From: Geminicoccaceae bacterium
GTDB taxonomy: Bacteria > Pseudomonadota > Alphaproteobacteria > Geminicoccales > Geminicoccaceae
Reading direction: 5' to 3'
Assembly: GCA_025999455.1 (NCBI GenBank)
Contig: AP024683.1
Location: forward strand, 1,495,501-1,559,500
DNA length: 64,000 nucleotides
The notes under the pieces: generated by a model
The model's input: only the letters and a program-made list of their open reading frames with translations
Database searches by the model: none
Told to the model about the DNA's origin: nothing
In this document: positions 23,146 through 32,827 of the stretch, one piece after another
Layout: each line of letters opens with the position of its first letter
Position numbering within the stretch: position 1 is the first letter of the stretch
Position numbers and translations under genes: made by a program

Positions 23146-23176
23146 TTGATCCCCTCGTCCCCGCGCGCGATATAGT
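23146..23176 (+). promoter_or_regulatory. Possible promoter of the hflK operon
   Basis: TTGATC (23146-23151) and TATAGT (23171-23176) are separated by 19 bases, about 70 bases before the hflK ATG. The -10 match is good but the spacing is long, so this is tentative. Confidence 0.3.
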
Positions 23177-23247
23177 GGCGGTGTCGCGGGTGGGCGAGAA
23201 GGCCCGCGCCGCTTTTCTTTCGACCCTCGCCGACGACGGGAAGCAGG

Positions 23248-24381
23248 ATGCCCTGGAACACGCAAGGTGGTGGCGGCTGGCAGGGTGGGCAGGGCCCGTG
23301 GGGCGGCCGTCCGGGGGGTGGCCAGCAGCCACCCGATCTCGAAGAAGTGCTGCGGCGCGGCCAGGAAAAGCTCAAGCAGCTCTTCCCCGGTGGCGGCGGC
23401 CCGGCCCGTTCCGGGAAGGCGGCGGCGATCGTCGCCCTCGCCGCGTTGGGCTTGTGGCTCGCCTCGGGCTTCTACCGGGTCGGGCCGGAAGAGCAGGGTG
23501 TGGTGCTGCGGTTCGGCAAGCTCGACCGGCTCACCGGTCCCGGCCTCAACTACGCTCTACCTTGGCCGATCGAGGAAGTGCTGACCCCGCAGGTGGCGCG
23601 GGTGAACCGGATCGAGATCGGCTTCAGCTCGGCTGGGCCCGGCGTCGGCGGCCGGGTCGGGCGCCGGGAGATCCCCGAAGAAGCCCTGATGCTGACGGGC
23701 GACGAGAACATCGTCGACATCAATTTCGTGGTGCAGTGGAAGATCGCCGACGCGGCGCAGTATCTCTTCAACATCCGCGACCCCGAGGCGACGGTGAAGG
23801 CGGCGGCCGAGAGCGTGATGCGCGAGATCATCGGCCAGACGCCGATCGTCCAGGCGACGACCGAGGGGCGGCGGTCGATCGAGTCGCGGGCCCGCACCAC
23901 GCTGCAGCAGCTGATGACCGAGTACGGCGCCGGCATCGAGATCCAGGAGGTGCAGCTCCAGAAGGCCGACCCGCCGGCCGACGTCATCGACGCCTTCCGC
24001 GACGTGCAGCGCGCCCAGGCCGACCGCGAGCGCGAGCAGAACATCGCCGAGGCCTTCGCCAACGACATCATCCCGCGCGCCCGCGGCGAGGCGGAACGGC
24101 TCTTGCAGGAGGCCGAAGCCTACCGGCAGGAGGTGGTGGCCCGCGCGACCGGTGAGGCGCAGCGCTTCAAGACGATCCTCGCCGAGTACGCCAAGGCCCG
24201 CGACGTGACCGTCCAGCGCCTCTACCTCGAGACGATGGAGGAGGTGCTCAAAGGCATGAGCAAGGTCATCGTCGAGGCGCAGGCCGGCGTCGGCTCGGTC
24301 GTGCCCTATCTACCGCTGCCGGAGCTGCAGCAGCGACGAGTGGTTGCGCCGCAACCCGGCCAGTCGGGAGGCCAGCAATGA
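23248..24381 (+). CDS. hflK: FtsH protease modulator HflK
   Basis: A 377-residue SPFH/band-7 membrane protein that forms a cage with HflC around the FtsH protease. The N-terminus is Gly/Gln/Trp-rich, followed by a transmembrane helix at about residues 55-72 (AAAIVALAALGLWLASGFY) and the SPFH domain starting at VGPEEQGVVLRFGKLDR. A helical stretch rich in Ala and Glu (about 245-310) precedes the C-terminus. It overlaps hflC by four bases (ATGA). Confidence 0.95.
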   Translation: MPWNTQGGGGWQGGQGPWGGRPGGGQQPPDLEEVLRRGQEKLKQLFPGGGGPARSGKAAAIVALAALGLWLASGFYRVGPEEQGVVLRFGKLDRLTGPGLNYALPWPIEEVLTPQVARVNRIEIGFSSAGPGVGGRVGRREIPEEALMLTGDENIVDINFVVQWKIADAAQYLFNIRDPEATVKAAAESVMREIIGQTPIVQATTEGRRSIESRARTTLQQLMTEYGAGIEIQEVQLQKADPPADVIDAFRDVQRAQADREREQNIAEAFANDIIPRARGEAERLLQEAEAYRQEVVARATGEAQRFKTILAEYAKARDVTVQRLYLETMEEVLKGMSKVIVEAQAGVGSVVPYLPLPELQQRRVVAPQPGQSGGQQ

Positions 24382-25331
24382 ACCAGCGCTTGTTGATGGC
24401 CGGCGCGGCGGTCGTGGCCCTCGCCGTCGTGCTGCTGATCGGCTCGGTCTACACCGTGCACCAGAGCCGCCAGGCCTTGATCCTGCAGTTCGGCAACCCG
24501 GTCCGGGTCGTCCAGGAGCCGGGCCTCGGCTTCAAGGTGCCGTTCATCCAGCAGGTCGAGTTCTTCGAGAAGCGCGTGCTCGACTACGACGCGCCCTCGG
24601 TCGAGCTCATTTTGGGCGACCAGAAACGGCTCGTCGTCGACGCCTTCACCCGCTATCGCATCGTCGATCCCTTGCGCTTCCGCCAGGCGGCGGGCAACGA
24701 GGCGCTGTTCCGCCAGCGGCTCGAGCCCACGGTGTTCGCCGCCTTGCGCAGCGTGCTCGGCGAGACCTCGCTCATCGACGTGCTCTCCAAGGACCGCGCG
24801 GTCCTCATGAACCGGATCCGTGACGAGGCGAACAAGGCGCTCGGCCGGTTCGGCGTCGAGATCGTCGACGTGCGGATCAAGCGCGCCGATCTGCCGGTCG
24901 AGAACAGCCAGGCGATCTTCCGCCGGATGCAGACGGAACGCGAGCGCGAGGCCAAGGAGCTGCGCGCCCAGGGTGCGGAGATCGCGCAGCGGATCCGGGC
25001 GCGGGCCGACCGCGAGCGGCGCGTGCTCATCGCCGAAGCGCAGAAGCGGGCCGAGATCCTGCGCGGCGAAGGCGACGCCGAGGCGATCCGGATCTTCGCC
25101 GAGGCGTTCGGCCAGGACGTCGAGTTCTTCAAGTTCTTCCGCACGATGCAGGCCTATCGGCAGGCCTTGGCCGACGGCAACACGAGCATCGTGATGTCGC
25201 CGGAGAGCGATTTCTTCCGCTTCTTCGGCAGCCCCGGGCTGGTCGACGGCACGCCCGGCCGGCCCGCCGGCTCGGATCTGGCCGGCCGACCGGCGGCCGC
25301 GGCCGCCGCGGAGGCCCCGGCCCCGCGGTGA
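24378..25331 (+). CDS. hflC: FtsH protease modulator HflC
   Basis: A 317-residue partner of HflK with an N-terminal transmembrane segment (about 5-25) and an SPFH domain beginning at YTVHQSRQALILQFG. The long helical region with ERERKE-like repeats is typical. An Ala/Pro-rich tail ends the protein. Start overlap with hflK indicates coupled translation and matched stoichiometry. Confidence 0.95.
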   Translation: MNQRLLMAGAAVVALAVVLLIGSVYTVHQSRQALILQFGNPVRVVQEPGLGFKVPFIQQVEFFEKRVLDYDAPSVELILGDQKRLVVDAFTRYRIVDPLRFRQAAGNEALFRQRLEPTVFAALRSVLGETSLIDVLSKDRAVLMNRIRDEANKALGRFGVEIVDVRIKRADLPVENSQAIFRRMQTEREREAKELRAQGAEIAQRIRARADRERRVLIAEAQKRAEILRGEGDAEAIRIFAEAFGQDVEFFKFFRTMQAYRQALADGNTSIVMSPESDFFRFFGSPGLVDGTPGRPAGSDLAGRPAAAAAAEAPAPR

Positions 25332-25359
25332 GTCCGGCGCGAGCGTCGACGTTCCGACC

Positions 25360-25560
25360 GTGGAACCGCTCGCCGTGCGCGATCTGGCGACCGGCTTGGG
25401 CCTGGTCCTCGTCGTCGAGGGCCTGGCCTGGGCGGTCGCCCCCGCCGCCATGAAGCGGGCGGCGCGGCGCGTGCTCGAGATCGCCGAAGGCCCGCTCCGC
25501 TTGACGGGGCTCGTCGTGGCGGCCGCGGGCGTGTTCGCCGTCTGGCTGGTCCGTGGCTGA
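25360..25560 (+). CDS. DUF2065 family small membrane protein
   Basis: A 66-residue protein with two predicted transmembrane helices (about residues 8-27 and 47-64). DUF2065 proteins are regularly found between hflC and a DegP-type protease in proteobacteria, which suggests a role in envelope quality control, but no function is known. Start is GTG. An additional 124-base gap separates it from degP. Confidence 0.85.
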   Translation: MEPLAVRDLATGLGLVLVVEGLAWAVAPAAMKRAARRVLEIAEGPLRLTGLVVAAAGVFAVWLVRG

Positions 25561-25684
25561 CGCTCGGGCCCGGGCTTGCCGGAGCGGTCGTGAGGGTGAC
25601 ATCATCGCCAACGGGGTCGGCTGCTCCCGGGGACGAACGCACGTGCCCGGGCCCGCTCGAGGCCGGCCCGCAGGAGGTCGCAGC

Positions 25685-27190
25685 ATGACGCGCTACCCAT
25701 CCCGCCGCGAGGGCTCGGCGATCGGCCGCTCGGGCACGGCGTGCCGGGTCGTCGCCCTCCTCCTGGCCCTGCTCTTCGTGCCGCTCGCGCCGGCCGCTGC
25801 GACGTCTTCGGGCCCGCCGGGCTTCGCCGATCTCGTCGCCAAGGTCGCACCGGCGGTCGTCAACATCGCCACCCGCAAGGTCGCGACGCGCGCCGAGGGG
25901 CCGAGCCTGCCGCAGGTTCCGCCGGGCTCGCCCTTCGAGGAATTCTTCAAGGAGTTCTTCAACCGCGAGCGCGAGCAGCAACAGCAACAACAGCAGCGGC
26001 GGAGCTTCTCCTTGGGGTCGGGGTTCATCATCGACCCGGAGGGCTACGTCGTCACGAACAACCACGTCATCGCCGATGCGGACGAGATCTCGGTCGTCTT
26101 CCAAGACGACAAGGAGGTCCCCGCCAAGGTCGTGGGTCGCGACACCAAGACCGACCTCGCTCTGCTAAAGATCGAGGGTGACAAGCCGTTCCCGTTCGTC
26201 GAATGGGCCGACAGCGACCAGGTGCGGGTCGGCGATTGGATGCTCGCGATCGGCAACCCGTTCGGGCTCGGCTCGACGGTGACGGCCGGGATCATCTCGG
26301 CCCGCGGGCGCGACATCCGAAGCGGCCCCTACGACGACTACATCCAGGTCGACGCCGCCATCAACCGCGGCAATTCCGGTGGCCCGTCCTTCACCATGGA
26401 CGGCAAGGTGTTCGGCGTGAACACCGCGATCTTCTCGCCCTCGGGCGGCAACATCGGTATCGGCTTCGCGATTCCCTCGAACCTCGCCCGGCCGGTGATC
26501 GAGAGCCTCAAGCGCACCGGCCGCGTGGCGCGCGGCTGGCTCGGCGTGCGCATCCAGACCGTGACCGAGGAGATCGCCGAATCGATCGGCCTCAAGGAGG
26601 TCGCGGGTGCCCTCGTGGCGAGCGTGACGCCGGGCGGGCCGGCCGCGGCCTCGGCGATCGAGCCCGGCGACGTCGTCCTCGAGTTCGACGGCAAGAAGAT
26701 CGACAAGATGCGCTCCTTGCCGCGGATCGTCGCGGAAACGCCGGTCGGCCGCGAGGTCGACGTCGTGATCTGGCGCAAGGGCGAGCGGAAGACCGTGCGG
26801 GTCAAGCTCGGCGAGCTGCCGGACGACGAGCAGGTGGCCGAGCTCGGCAAGCCGCAGACCGCACCTGCGCCCCAACCCGGGGCCGCGGCACGGATCGGCG
26901 AGTTCGGGTTGCGCGTGAGCCCGATCACCCCCGAGCTCAAGGAGAAGTTCCAGCTCCCCGAAAAGGCCCGCGGCGTGGTCGTGACCGAGGTCGATCCGGA
27001 CGGGCCGGCGGCGCAGGAGGGCATCCGCCCGGGCGATCTCATCGTCGAGGTCATGCAGGAGGAGATCAAGACGCCGAACGAGCTCGTCGCCAAGCTCGAC
27101 GCGGCGAAGCGCGCCGGCCGCAAGGCGGCCCTCCTCCTCGTCGAGCGGCAGGGCGACGTCCGCTTCGTCGCCCCCCGCTTCAAGGAGTGA
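25685..27190 (+). CDS. degP: Do/DegP-type periplasmic serine protease
   Basis: A 501-residue HtrA protease/chaperone. A signal peptide covers about residues 1-40. The catalytic triad is His127 (TNNHVI), Asp157 (KTDLAL) and Ser231 (GNSGGP). Two PDZ domains follow (about 290-385 and 405-495). A run of seven Gln (98-104) lies in the LA loop before the protease core. The ATG is preferred because it yields the signal peptide; the frame extends upstream as a shadow. It is the last gene of the hflK-hflC-DUF2065-degP block. Confidence 0.95.
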   Translation: MTRYPSRREGSAIGRSGTACRVVALLLALLFVPLAPAAATSSGPPGFADLVAKVAPAVVNIATRKVATRAEGPSLPQVPPGSPFEEFFKEFFNREREQQQQQQQRRSFSLGSGFIIDPEGYVVTNNHVIADADEISVVFQDDKEVPAKVVGRDTKTDLALLKIEGDKPFPFVEWADSDQVRVGDWMLAIGNPFGLGSTVTAGIISARGRDIRSGPYDDYIQVDAAINRGNSGGPSFTMDGKVFGVNTAIFSPSGGNIGIGFAIPSNLARPVIESLKRTGRVARGWLGVRIQTVTEEIAESIGLKEVAGALVASVTPGGPAAASAIEPGDVVLEFDGKKIDKMRSLPRIVAETPVGREVDVVIWRKGERKTVRVKLGELPDDEQVAELGKPQTAPAPQPGAAARIGEFGLRVSPITPELKEKFQLPEKARGVVVTEVDPDGPAAQEGIRPGDLIVEVMQEEIKTPNELVAKLDAAKRAGRKAALLLVERQGDVRFVAPRFKE

Positions 27191-28103
27191 GGCGGGAGAG
27201 GCTCGCGCCCGGGCCGGCGGCCCGGCCCGGAACGTGCTCGTCCGCCGGGATGCCCTGGAGGTAGAGGAGCGCGCGCAGGTCGGCGTGGACGATGCTCACG
27301 GGCGCCCGCTCGCGCACCCGCGGATGGGCGCGGAACGCCACGCCGAGCCCGGCCCGGAGGAGCATGGGCAGATCGTTGGCGCCGTCGCCCACCGCGATCG
27401 CGGCGTCGGCCGGCAAGCCCTCGCGGGCGAGGAGCTCCTCGAGCGTCGCGAGCTTGGCCGAAGCGTCCAGGATCGGCTCGGCGACCCGGCCGGTGAGCGT
27501 GCCGTCCTCGACCAGGAGCGTGTTGCCGCGTTCCTCGTCGAACCCCAAGAGCTCGGCCACGTGTCGCGTGAACTGACGGAACCCGGAGGAGACGAGGACG
27601 CTCTTGGCGCCGCGCGCCTTCATCGTCGCGAGCAACGTGGCGGCACCGGGTGTGGCCCGCACGCGCTCGGCGATGACCTCGCGGATCACGCCCTCCCTCA
27701 GGCCCTCGAGCAGAGCCACGCGGCGGCGCAGCGATTCGCGGTACTCGATCTCGCCGTTCATGGCGGCGCGCGTGATCGCCGCGACCTCGGCCTTGCAGCC
27801 CACGTAATCGGCGAGCTCGTCGAGGCATTCGACGGTGATCATCGTGCTGTCCATGTCGGCCAGGAGGAGCCGCTTCTCCCGGCCGAGCGCGGGCAGGACC
27901 GCCCGGTCGAGGGGTCGCCCGTCGAGCAGCGGCGTGGCCCGCGCGGCGATCGTCTCGGCCGGCAAATCGGTCGCGATCTCGGCCGCCTCCTCCGGCGCGA
28001 GCCAGCGGGTCCGGCCCTGGAGCGCGCGTTCGAGCTCGCGCAGGACCGCAGGGTCGAGCGGTGCCGTGGCCGGGTCGGCGATCAGGACGAGGAGGTGAGG
28101 CAT
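27180..28103 (-). CDS. serB: Phosphoserine phosphatase SerB
   Basis: A 307-residue HAD phosphatase making L-serine from phosphoserine. Catalytic Asp83 and Asp85 are in ADMDST, and the C-terminal motif GDGANDLPML is present. An N-terminal region of about 75 residues corresponds to the ACT-like domain of SerB. The end overlaps degP by 11 bases on the opposite strand. A dehydrogenase gene lies 33 bases upstream on the same strand. Confidence 0.95.
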   Translation of the reverse strand: MPHLLVLIADPATAPLDPAVLRELERALQGRTRWLAPEEAAEIATDLPAETIAARATPLLDGRPLDRAVLPALGREKRLLLADMDSTMITVECLDELADYVGCKAEVAAITRAAMNGEIEYRESLRRRVALLEGLREGVIREVIAERVRATPGAATLLATMKARGAKSVLVSSGFRQFTRHVAELLGFDEERGNTLLVEDGTLTGRVAEPILDASAKLATLEELLAREGLPADAAIAVGDGANDLPMLLRAGLGVAFRAHPRVRERAPVSIVHADLRALLYLQGIPADEHVPGRAAGPGASLSRLTP

Positions 28104-28136
28104 CGGCGGGCCGAAGGTTCGGGCGATGCCGGAAGG

Positions 28137-29243
28137 CTAGCAGCCCCGGTCGGCCCCGTTGAGCGCCCGCTCGCCGGCGCGGCGGCCGGTCGCAGCCGCG
28201 AGCCGGGCGGCGCGCAACCGTTCGGCGAGCCGCTCGGCGACCCGGAGCGGGGGGAGATCGCGGGCCCGGGCCTCGCTCAGGATCGCGTCGAGCCGCTCCT
28301 CGATCACGGCGAGCCGCGCCCGTACCCGATCGGCGTCGTAGCCGCCCGGCTCGAGCTCGTCCGTGGCGGCGATCACCCCACCGGCGTTGATGACGAAGTC
28401 GGGGGCGAAGAGGATGCCGCGGCGGTGGAGGAGGAGCGCGGTCGCGGGTGTGGCGAGCGGGTTGTTGGTGGCACCGGCGACGAGCGCGCAGCGCAGCCTG
28501 CCGACCTCGCCGGGGCCGATCACCCCGCCGAGCGCGCAGGGGGCGAAGATCTCAGCCGGCACGTCCAGGATCGCCTCGGGCGGCACGGCCCGGGCGCCGA
28601 ACCGCTCGACCGCGCGGACCACCCGCGCCGGGTCGAGATCGCTCACGACGAGCCGGGCACCGGCCGCGGCCAAGAGCTCGCAAAGGGGCATGCCGACGGC
28701 GCCCAGGCCCTGGACGGCGACCGTGACGCCGTCGAGCCGATCGCTGCCGAAGCGGTGCCGCATCGCGACGGCGAGACCGCGCCGTACCCCGAGCGCGGTC
28801 ATGGGCCCGAGATCACCGGCACCCGTGCTGCGGCCCAGCACGTAGCGCGAGCCGCGCGCGATCTCGTCCATGTCGGCGGGCGTGGTGCCGCTGTCCTCAC
28901 CGGTCCAATAACGGCCGGCGAGCCGTTCGAGGGCGCGGGCGAAGGCCGCCCAGAGCGCCGGGCTCTTGTCGGTGCGCGGATCGCCGCGGACCACCGCCTT
29001 GCCGCCGCCGAAGGGCAGCCCCGCGAGCAGGAGCTTCAGGCTCATCGCCCGAGCGAGCGCGCGGGCCTCCGCGACCGCTTCCGCCACGTCCCGGTAGGGC
29101 CGCATCCGGCAGCCGCCGACCGCCGGCCCGAGGCGGGGCGAATCGAGCGCGATCGCGGCTTCGAGACCCGATGCCGGATCGTCGATCCGCTCGACGGTGA
29201 GCGCCGCCTCCTCGGTCTCGGACACCGACCGGGCGTGCAGCAT
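28137..29243 (-). CDS. Glu/Leu/Phe/Val dehydrogenase family protein (leucine-dehydrogenase-like)
   Basis: A 368-residue amino acid dehydrogenase that would deaminate branched-chain or aromatic amino acids with NAD. The catalytic Lys lies in AGLPFGGGKAVV (about residues 73-84), and the nucleotide fold shows VAVQGLGAVGMPLCELL (about 178-194). Size and the short N-terminal domain fit leucine dehydrogenase better than glutamate dehydrogenase. The ATG has GGGAGGA ten bases upstream. It sits between serB and miaA, which are normally adjacent in alphaproteobacteria, so it is probably an insertion into that pair. Confidence 0.85.
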   Translation of the reverse strand: MLHARSVSETEEAALTVERIDDPASGLEAAIALDSPRLGPAVGGCRMRPYRDVAEAVAEARALARAMSLKLLLAGLPFGGGKAVVRGDPRTDKSPALWAAFARALERLAGRYWTGEDSGTTPADMDEIARGSRYVLGRSTGAGDLGPMTALGVRRGLAVAMRHRFGSDRLDGVTVAVQGLGAVGMPLCELLAAAGARLVVSDLDPARVVRAVERFGARAVPPEAILDVPAEIFAPCALGGVIGPGEVGRLRCALVAGATNNPLATPATALLLHRRGILFAPDFVINAGGVIAATDELEPGGYDADRVRARLAVIEERLDAILSEARARDLPPLRVAERLAERLRAARLAAATGRRAGERALNGADRGC

Positions 29244-29302
29244 GGCGACGTCCTCCCGCGTTCCTCGACCGCGACTCTCGTCGTGCGTACGGGGGAACGT
29301 CT

Positions 29303-30349
29303 GTGAGCTTTGCCACGGCGGCGGAACCGGCCGGCGCAACGGGCCCGCTCGCCACGGGGCCCCTCCTCGTGCTCGGGGGTACGACGGCGAGCGGCAAGTC
29401 GGCGCTCGCCCTCGCCCTCGCCGAGCGGCTCGGCGGTGTCGTCGTGAATGCCGACAGCCAGCAGCTCTTCGCCGATCTCCCGATCCTGACCGCCCGCCCG
29501 ACGGCCGCCGAGGAGGCACGCGTACCGCATCGCCTCTACGGGCTCCTCGGCCCGCGCGCCCAGCCCTCGCTCGGCCGCTGGCTGTCACTCCTCCTGCCTG
29601 TTCTGGCCGAGCACGACCGGGACGCGAGGCCCGCGATCCTCGTGGGTGGCACCGGGCTCTATTTGCACGGCCTCCTGCACGGGCTCTCGCCCGTGCCCGA
29701 GGTCCCGCCCCCGCTACGTGCCCGCCTCCTGGAGGAAACCCGAGAGGTTCCGACCGCCGTGCTCCACGCCCGGCTCGCGGCGCGCGATCCTGTGACCGCC
29801 GCGAAACTCCGGCCGAGCGATCGGCAGCGCATCCTCCGCGCCCTCGAGGTGCTCGAAGCCACGGGCCGGCCGCTCGCGCTCTGGCAGGCCGAGCCGCGTC
29901 GGCCGCTCGTGCGCCCCGCTTCGCTTCTCGCGCTCGCCCTCCTCCCGCCGGCCGAGGTCACGAGCCCGCGGATCGCGACGCGCCTCGCCCGCCAGCTCGC
30001 GGCAGGTGCCCTCGAAGAGGTCGAGGCGCTGGCGGCCCGCGAAGCCGAACTCCACGACGCCGCGCGCGCCGGGCGGACCGACCTCTTCCCGATCCTCAAG
30101 GTGCACGGCTGCCGCGAGCTCCTCGCGGTCCTCGACGGGCGATCGAGCCTCCAGGCGGCGGAAGCCGAGATCGCCCGCCAGGTCCGGGCGTACGCCAAGC
30201 GGCAGCGGACCTGGTTCCGCCATCAATTGCCCGAGCTCGAAGCGCTGCCCGTCACGGGCGAGGCCGAAGGGCTCGCGGACGAGCTCGCCCGCCGCTTCGC
30301 GCCGCGTCTTTCGGCCGGCGCGGAGGGCCCGGCTCAGAGATCGGCGTAG
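29303..30349 (+). CDS. miaA: tRNA dimethylallyltransferase MiaA
   Basis: A 348-residue enzyme that adds a dimethylallyl group to A37 of tRNAs reading UNN codons. The P-loop is GTTASGKS (26-33), DSQQ (51-54) is the catalytic region, and GGTGLYL binds the substrate diphosphate. About 20 extra residues precede the P-loop. Start is GTG. The 3' end overlaps ilvD by 16 bases on the opposite strand. Confidence 0.95.
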   Translation: MSFATAAEPAGATGPLATGPLLVLGGTTASGKSALALALAERLGGVVVNADSQQLFADLPILTARPTAAEEARVPHRLYGLLGPRAQPSLGRWLSLLLPVLAEHDRDARPAILVGGTGLYLHGLLHGLSPVPEVPPPLRARLLEETREVPTAVLHARLAARDPVTAAKLRPSDRQRILRALEVLEATGRPLALWQAEPRRPLVRPASLLALALLPPAEVTSPRIATRLARQLAAGALEEVEALAAREAELHDAARAGRTDLFPILKVHGCRELLAVLDGRSSLQAAEAEIARQVRAYAKRQRTWFRHQLPELEALPVTGEAEGLADELARRFAPRLSAGAEGPAQRSA

Positions 30350-32058
30350 CAGACGACCTCGGCCTTGGCCCCGGGGTGGGTGACCGCACCCTTGACCGCG
30401 GGACCCACGAGCTGGGCGTATTTGTAGAGGGCGCCGCTCGTGTAGATGGTCGAGGGCGCCTTCCACTCGGCGCGGCGGCGGGCCAGCTCTTCTTCCGAAA
30501 GCTCGACGTCGAGCGTGCCCTTCTCGGCGTCGATCGCGATGATGTCGCCGTCGCGCAGGAGCCCGATCGGCCCGCCGACCGCCGCTTCGGGCCCGACATG
30601 GCCGATGCAGAAGCCGCGTGTGCCGCCCGAGAACCGGCCGTCGGTGACGAGGGCCACCTTCTCACCCATGCCCTGGCCGTAGAGGGCGGAGGTGACGGAG
30701 AGCATCTCGCGCATGCCCGGCCCGCCTTTCGGGCCCTCGTAGCGGATCACGAGGACCTCGCCTTCGTTGTAGGCGCGGCTCTGGACCGCCTTCATGCAGT
30801 CCTCCTCGCAATCGAAGACGCGCGCCGGTCCGCGGAACTTGAGGGTCTTGAGGCCGGCGATCTTGACGATCGCGCCTTCCGGCGCGAGCGAGCCTTTGAG
30901 CCCCACCACACCACCATAGGGGGTGATCGGGTTCGTGATCGGCCGGACCACGTCCTGGTCCGGGTTCCAGCGCACCTCGGCCAGGTTCTCGGCGACCGTC
31001 TTGCCGGTCACCGTGATGCAGTCGCCGTGCAGATAGCCGCCGTCGAGGAGCGCCTTCATGAGGAGCGGCACGCCCCCGGCCTGGGCGAGGTCGGCCATCA
31101 CGTAGCGGCCACCGGGCTTGAGGTCGCCGATGTAGGGTGTGGAGCGGAAGATCTCGGCGACCGCGTGGAGGTCGAAGTCGATGCCCGCCTCGTGGGCGAT
31201 CGCCGGCAGATGGAGGGCCGCGTTGGTCGAACCGCCCGAGCAGGCGACGATGCGGGCGGCGTTCTCGAGGCTCTTCCTCGTCACGATGTCGCGCGGCCGG
31301 ATGCCGAGCTCGAGGCAGCGCATGACCGCCTCGCCCGAGAGTTCGGCGTAGCGGTCGCGCGCCTCGAGCGGGGCGGGCAGGCCGGCCGAGTAGGGCAGGG
31401 CGAGCCCGATCGCCTCGGAGACGCAGGCCATCGTGTTGGCGGTGAACTGGCCGCCGCAGGAGCCGGCCGAGGGGCAGGCGACCTGCTCGAGCTCCTCGAG
31501 CTCGGCGTCGCTCAGCTTGCCGACCGCGTGCTGACCCACGGCCTCGAACACGTCGACGACGGTGACGTCGCGGCCGCGCCATTTGCCGGGCAGGATCGAG
31601 CCGCCGTACATGAAGACCGAGGGCACGTTGAGCCGGACCATGGCCATCATCACGCCGGGCAGGCTCTTGTCGCAGCCGGCGAAGCCCACGAGCGCGTCGT
31701 AGCCGTGGCCGCGCACGGTGAGCTCGATCGAATCGGCGATGACCTCGCGCGAGACGAGCGAGCTCTTCATGCCCTGGTGACCCATGGCGATGCCGTCGGT
31801 CACGGTGATCGTCGTGAACTCGCGCGGCGTGCCGCCGGCTCGGCTCACCCCGATCTTGGCCGCCTGGGCTTGGCGGTGGAGGGCGATGTTGCAGGGCGCC
31901 GCCTCGTTCCAGGTCGTGACGACGCCGACGAAGGGCCGGGCGATGTCTTCCTTCCGCAGGCCCATCGCATAGTAGTAGGACCGGTGCGGCGCCCGCTCCG
32001 GCCCCACCGTGCTGTGCCGGCTCGGCAGCTTCGATTTGTCGAACAAGGTGATCGCCAT
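30334..32058 (-). CDS. ilvD: Dihydroxy-acid dehydratase
   Basis: A 574-residue Fe-S dehydratase of isoleucine, valine and pantothenate synthesis. Cluster-ligand cysteines are seen in PCNIAL, AGCDKS and SAGSCGG; the C-terminal [10 protein letters not shown] block is present. The ATG is preceded by GGAGGAGGAAG. Its start codon lies on the same CATG palindrome as the start proposed for the divergent CDF transporter, so the two genes are back-to-back with no gap. Confidence 0.97.
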   Translation of the reverse strand: MAITLFDKSKLPSRHSTVGPERAPHRSYYYAMGLRKEDIARPFVGVVTTWNEAAPCNIALHRQAQAAKIGVSRAGGTPREFTTITVTDGIAMGHQGMKSSLVSREVIADSIELTVRGHGYDALVGFAGCDKSLPGVMMAMVRLNVPSVFMYGGSILPGKWRGRDVTVVDVFEAVGQHAVGKLSDAELEELEQVACPSAGSCGGQFTANTMACVSEAIGLALPYSAGLPAPLEARDRYAELSGEAVMRCLELGIRPRDIVTRKSLENAARIVACSGGSTNAALHLPAIAHEAGIDFDLHAVAEIFRSTPYIGDLKPGGRYVMADLAQAGGVPLLMKALLDGGYLHGDCITVTGKTVAENLAEVRWNPDQDVVRPITNPITPYGGVVGLKGSLAPEGAIVKIAGLKTLKFRGPARVFDCEEDCMKAVQSRAYNEGEVLVIRYEGPKGGPGMREMLSVTSALYGQGMGEKVALVTDGRFSGGTRGFCIGHVGPEAAVGGPIGLLRDGDIIAIDAEKGTLDVELSEEELARRRAEWKAPSTIYTSGALYKYAQLVGPAVKGAVTHPGAKAEVVCYADL

Positions 32059-32827
32059 GGCCCTTCCTCCTCCTGCCCGCGCGGCGGCGGGGACCTTAGC
32101 CAGCGCTCCCCGGGCTGACCAGTGCGCGGAAACGGGGGTACCGGGCGGCTGCGGCGTCGCCGGCGATCGGTGCGAGCCGGTCGGCTGCGGTTGCGAGGCC
32201 GCCGCGGCGAGCTTCACGGGCGAGGACCCGCGCTACCGGGCGGTGCTCGTGGCGGTCGTGGCGATCAACGCCACGATGTTCCTCGTCGAGACGCTCGGCG
32301 GTCGGCTCGCCGGCTCGCGGGCCCTCGAAGCCGATGCGCTCGACTTCCTGGGCGACAGTTTGACTTACGGGCTCACGCTCTGGGCGGTCGGGCGGTCGAA
32401 CCGGACCCGCGCCGGCGCTGCCCTTCTGAAAGGCGTGAGCCTCTTGGTCATGGCACTTTGGGTCCTGGGCTCGACGCTCTGGAGCGTGTTCGTCCTCGGC
32501 GCGCCGCGGGCCGGGCTCATGGGTGGGGTCGGGTTCCTGGCGCTCGCCGCCAATCTCGCCTCGGTCCTGCTCTTGCTGCGCTGGCGGGAGGGCGACGCCA
32601 ATGTGCGCTCGGTGTGGCTCTGCTCGCGCAACGACGCGATCGGCAATCTCGCGGTGATCGTCGCGGCGGGGGCGGTCGCCGCCACGGGCAGCGCCTGGCC
32701 GGATCTCCTGGTCGCGGCGGCGATGGCCGGCTTGTTCTTGCACAGCTCGATCCGCATCTTGCGGCGGGCGAGAAGCGAGCTGCGCGATGCCGGATCCTGT
32801 TGCGCCGCGATCCGTTCCGCCGGATGA
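32057..32827 (+). CDS. Cation transporter of the CDF superfamily with Cys-rich N-terminus
   Basis: A 256-residue inner-membrane protein with five to six transmembrane helices and an N-terminal tail carrying Cys23, Cys32, Cys39, Cys44 and Cys46, a likely metal-binding patch. The membrane part has [11 protein letters not shown], matching the Asp-rich metal site of cation diffusion facilitators, and [16 protein letters not shown]. Exported metal is unknown. The ATG used shares the CATG palindrome with the ilvD start and has no clear ribosome-binding site, so a downstream non-ATG start is possible. It overlaps the BrkB-like gene by 41 bases. Confidence 0.78.
   Translation: MALPPPARAAAGTLASAPRADQCAETGVPGGCGVAGDRCEPVGCGCEAAAASFTGEDPRYRAVLVAVVAINATMFLVETLGGRLAGSRALEADALDFLGDSLTYGLTLWAVGRSNRTRAGAALLKGVSLLVMALWVLGSTLWSVFVLGAPRAGLMGGVGFLALAANLASVLLLLRWREGDANVRSVWLCSRNDAIGNLAVIVAAGAVAATGSAWPDLLVAAAMAGLFLHSSIRILRRARSELRDAGSCCAAIRSAG

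Noticed and set aside
29197-32118. Long forward open frame across miaA and ilvD
   Set aside because: Out of frame with miaA and antisense to ilvD, both well supported by catalytic motifs.
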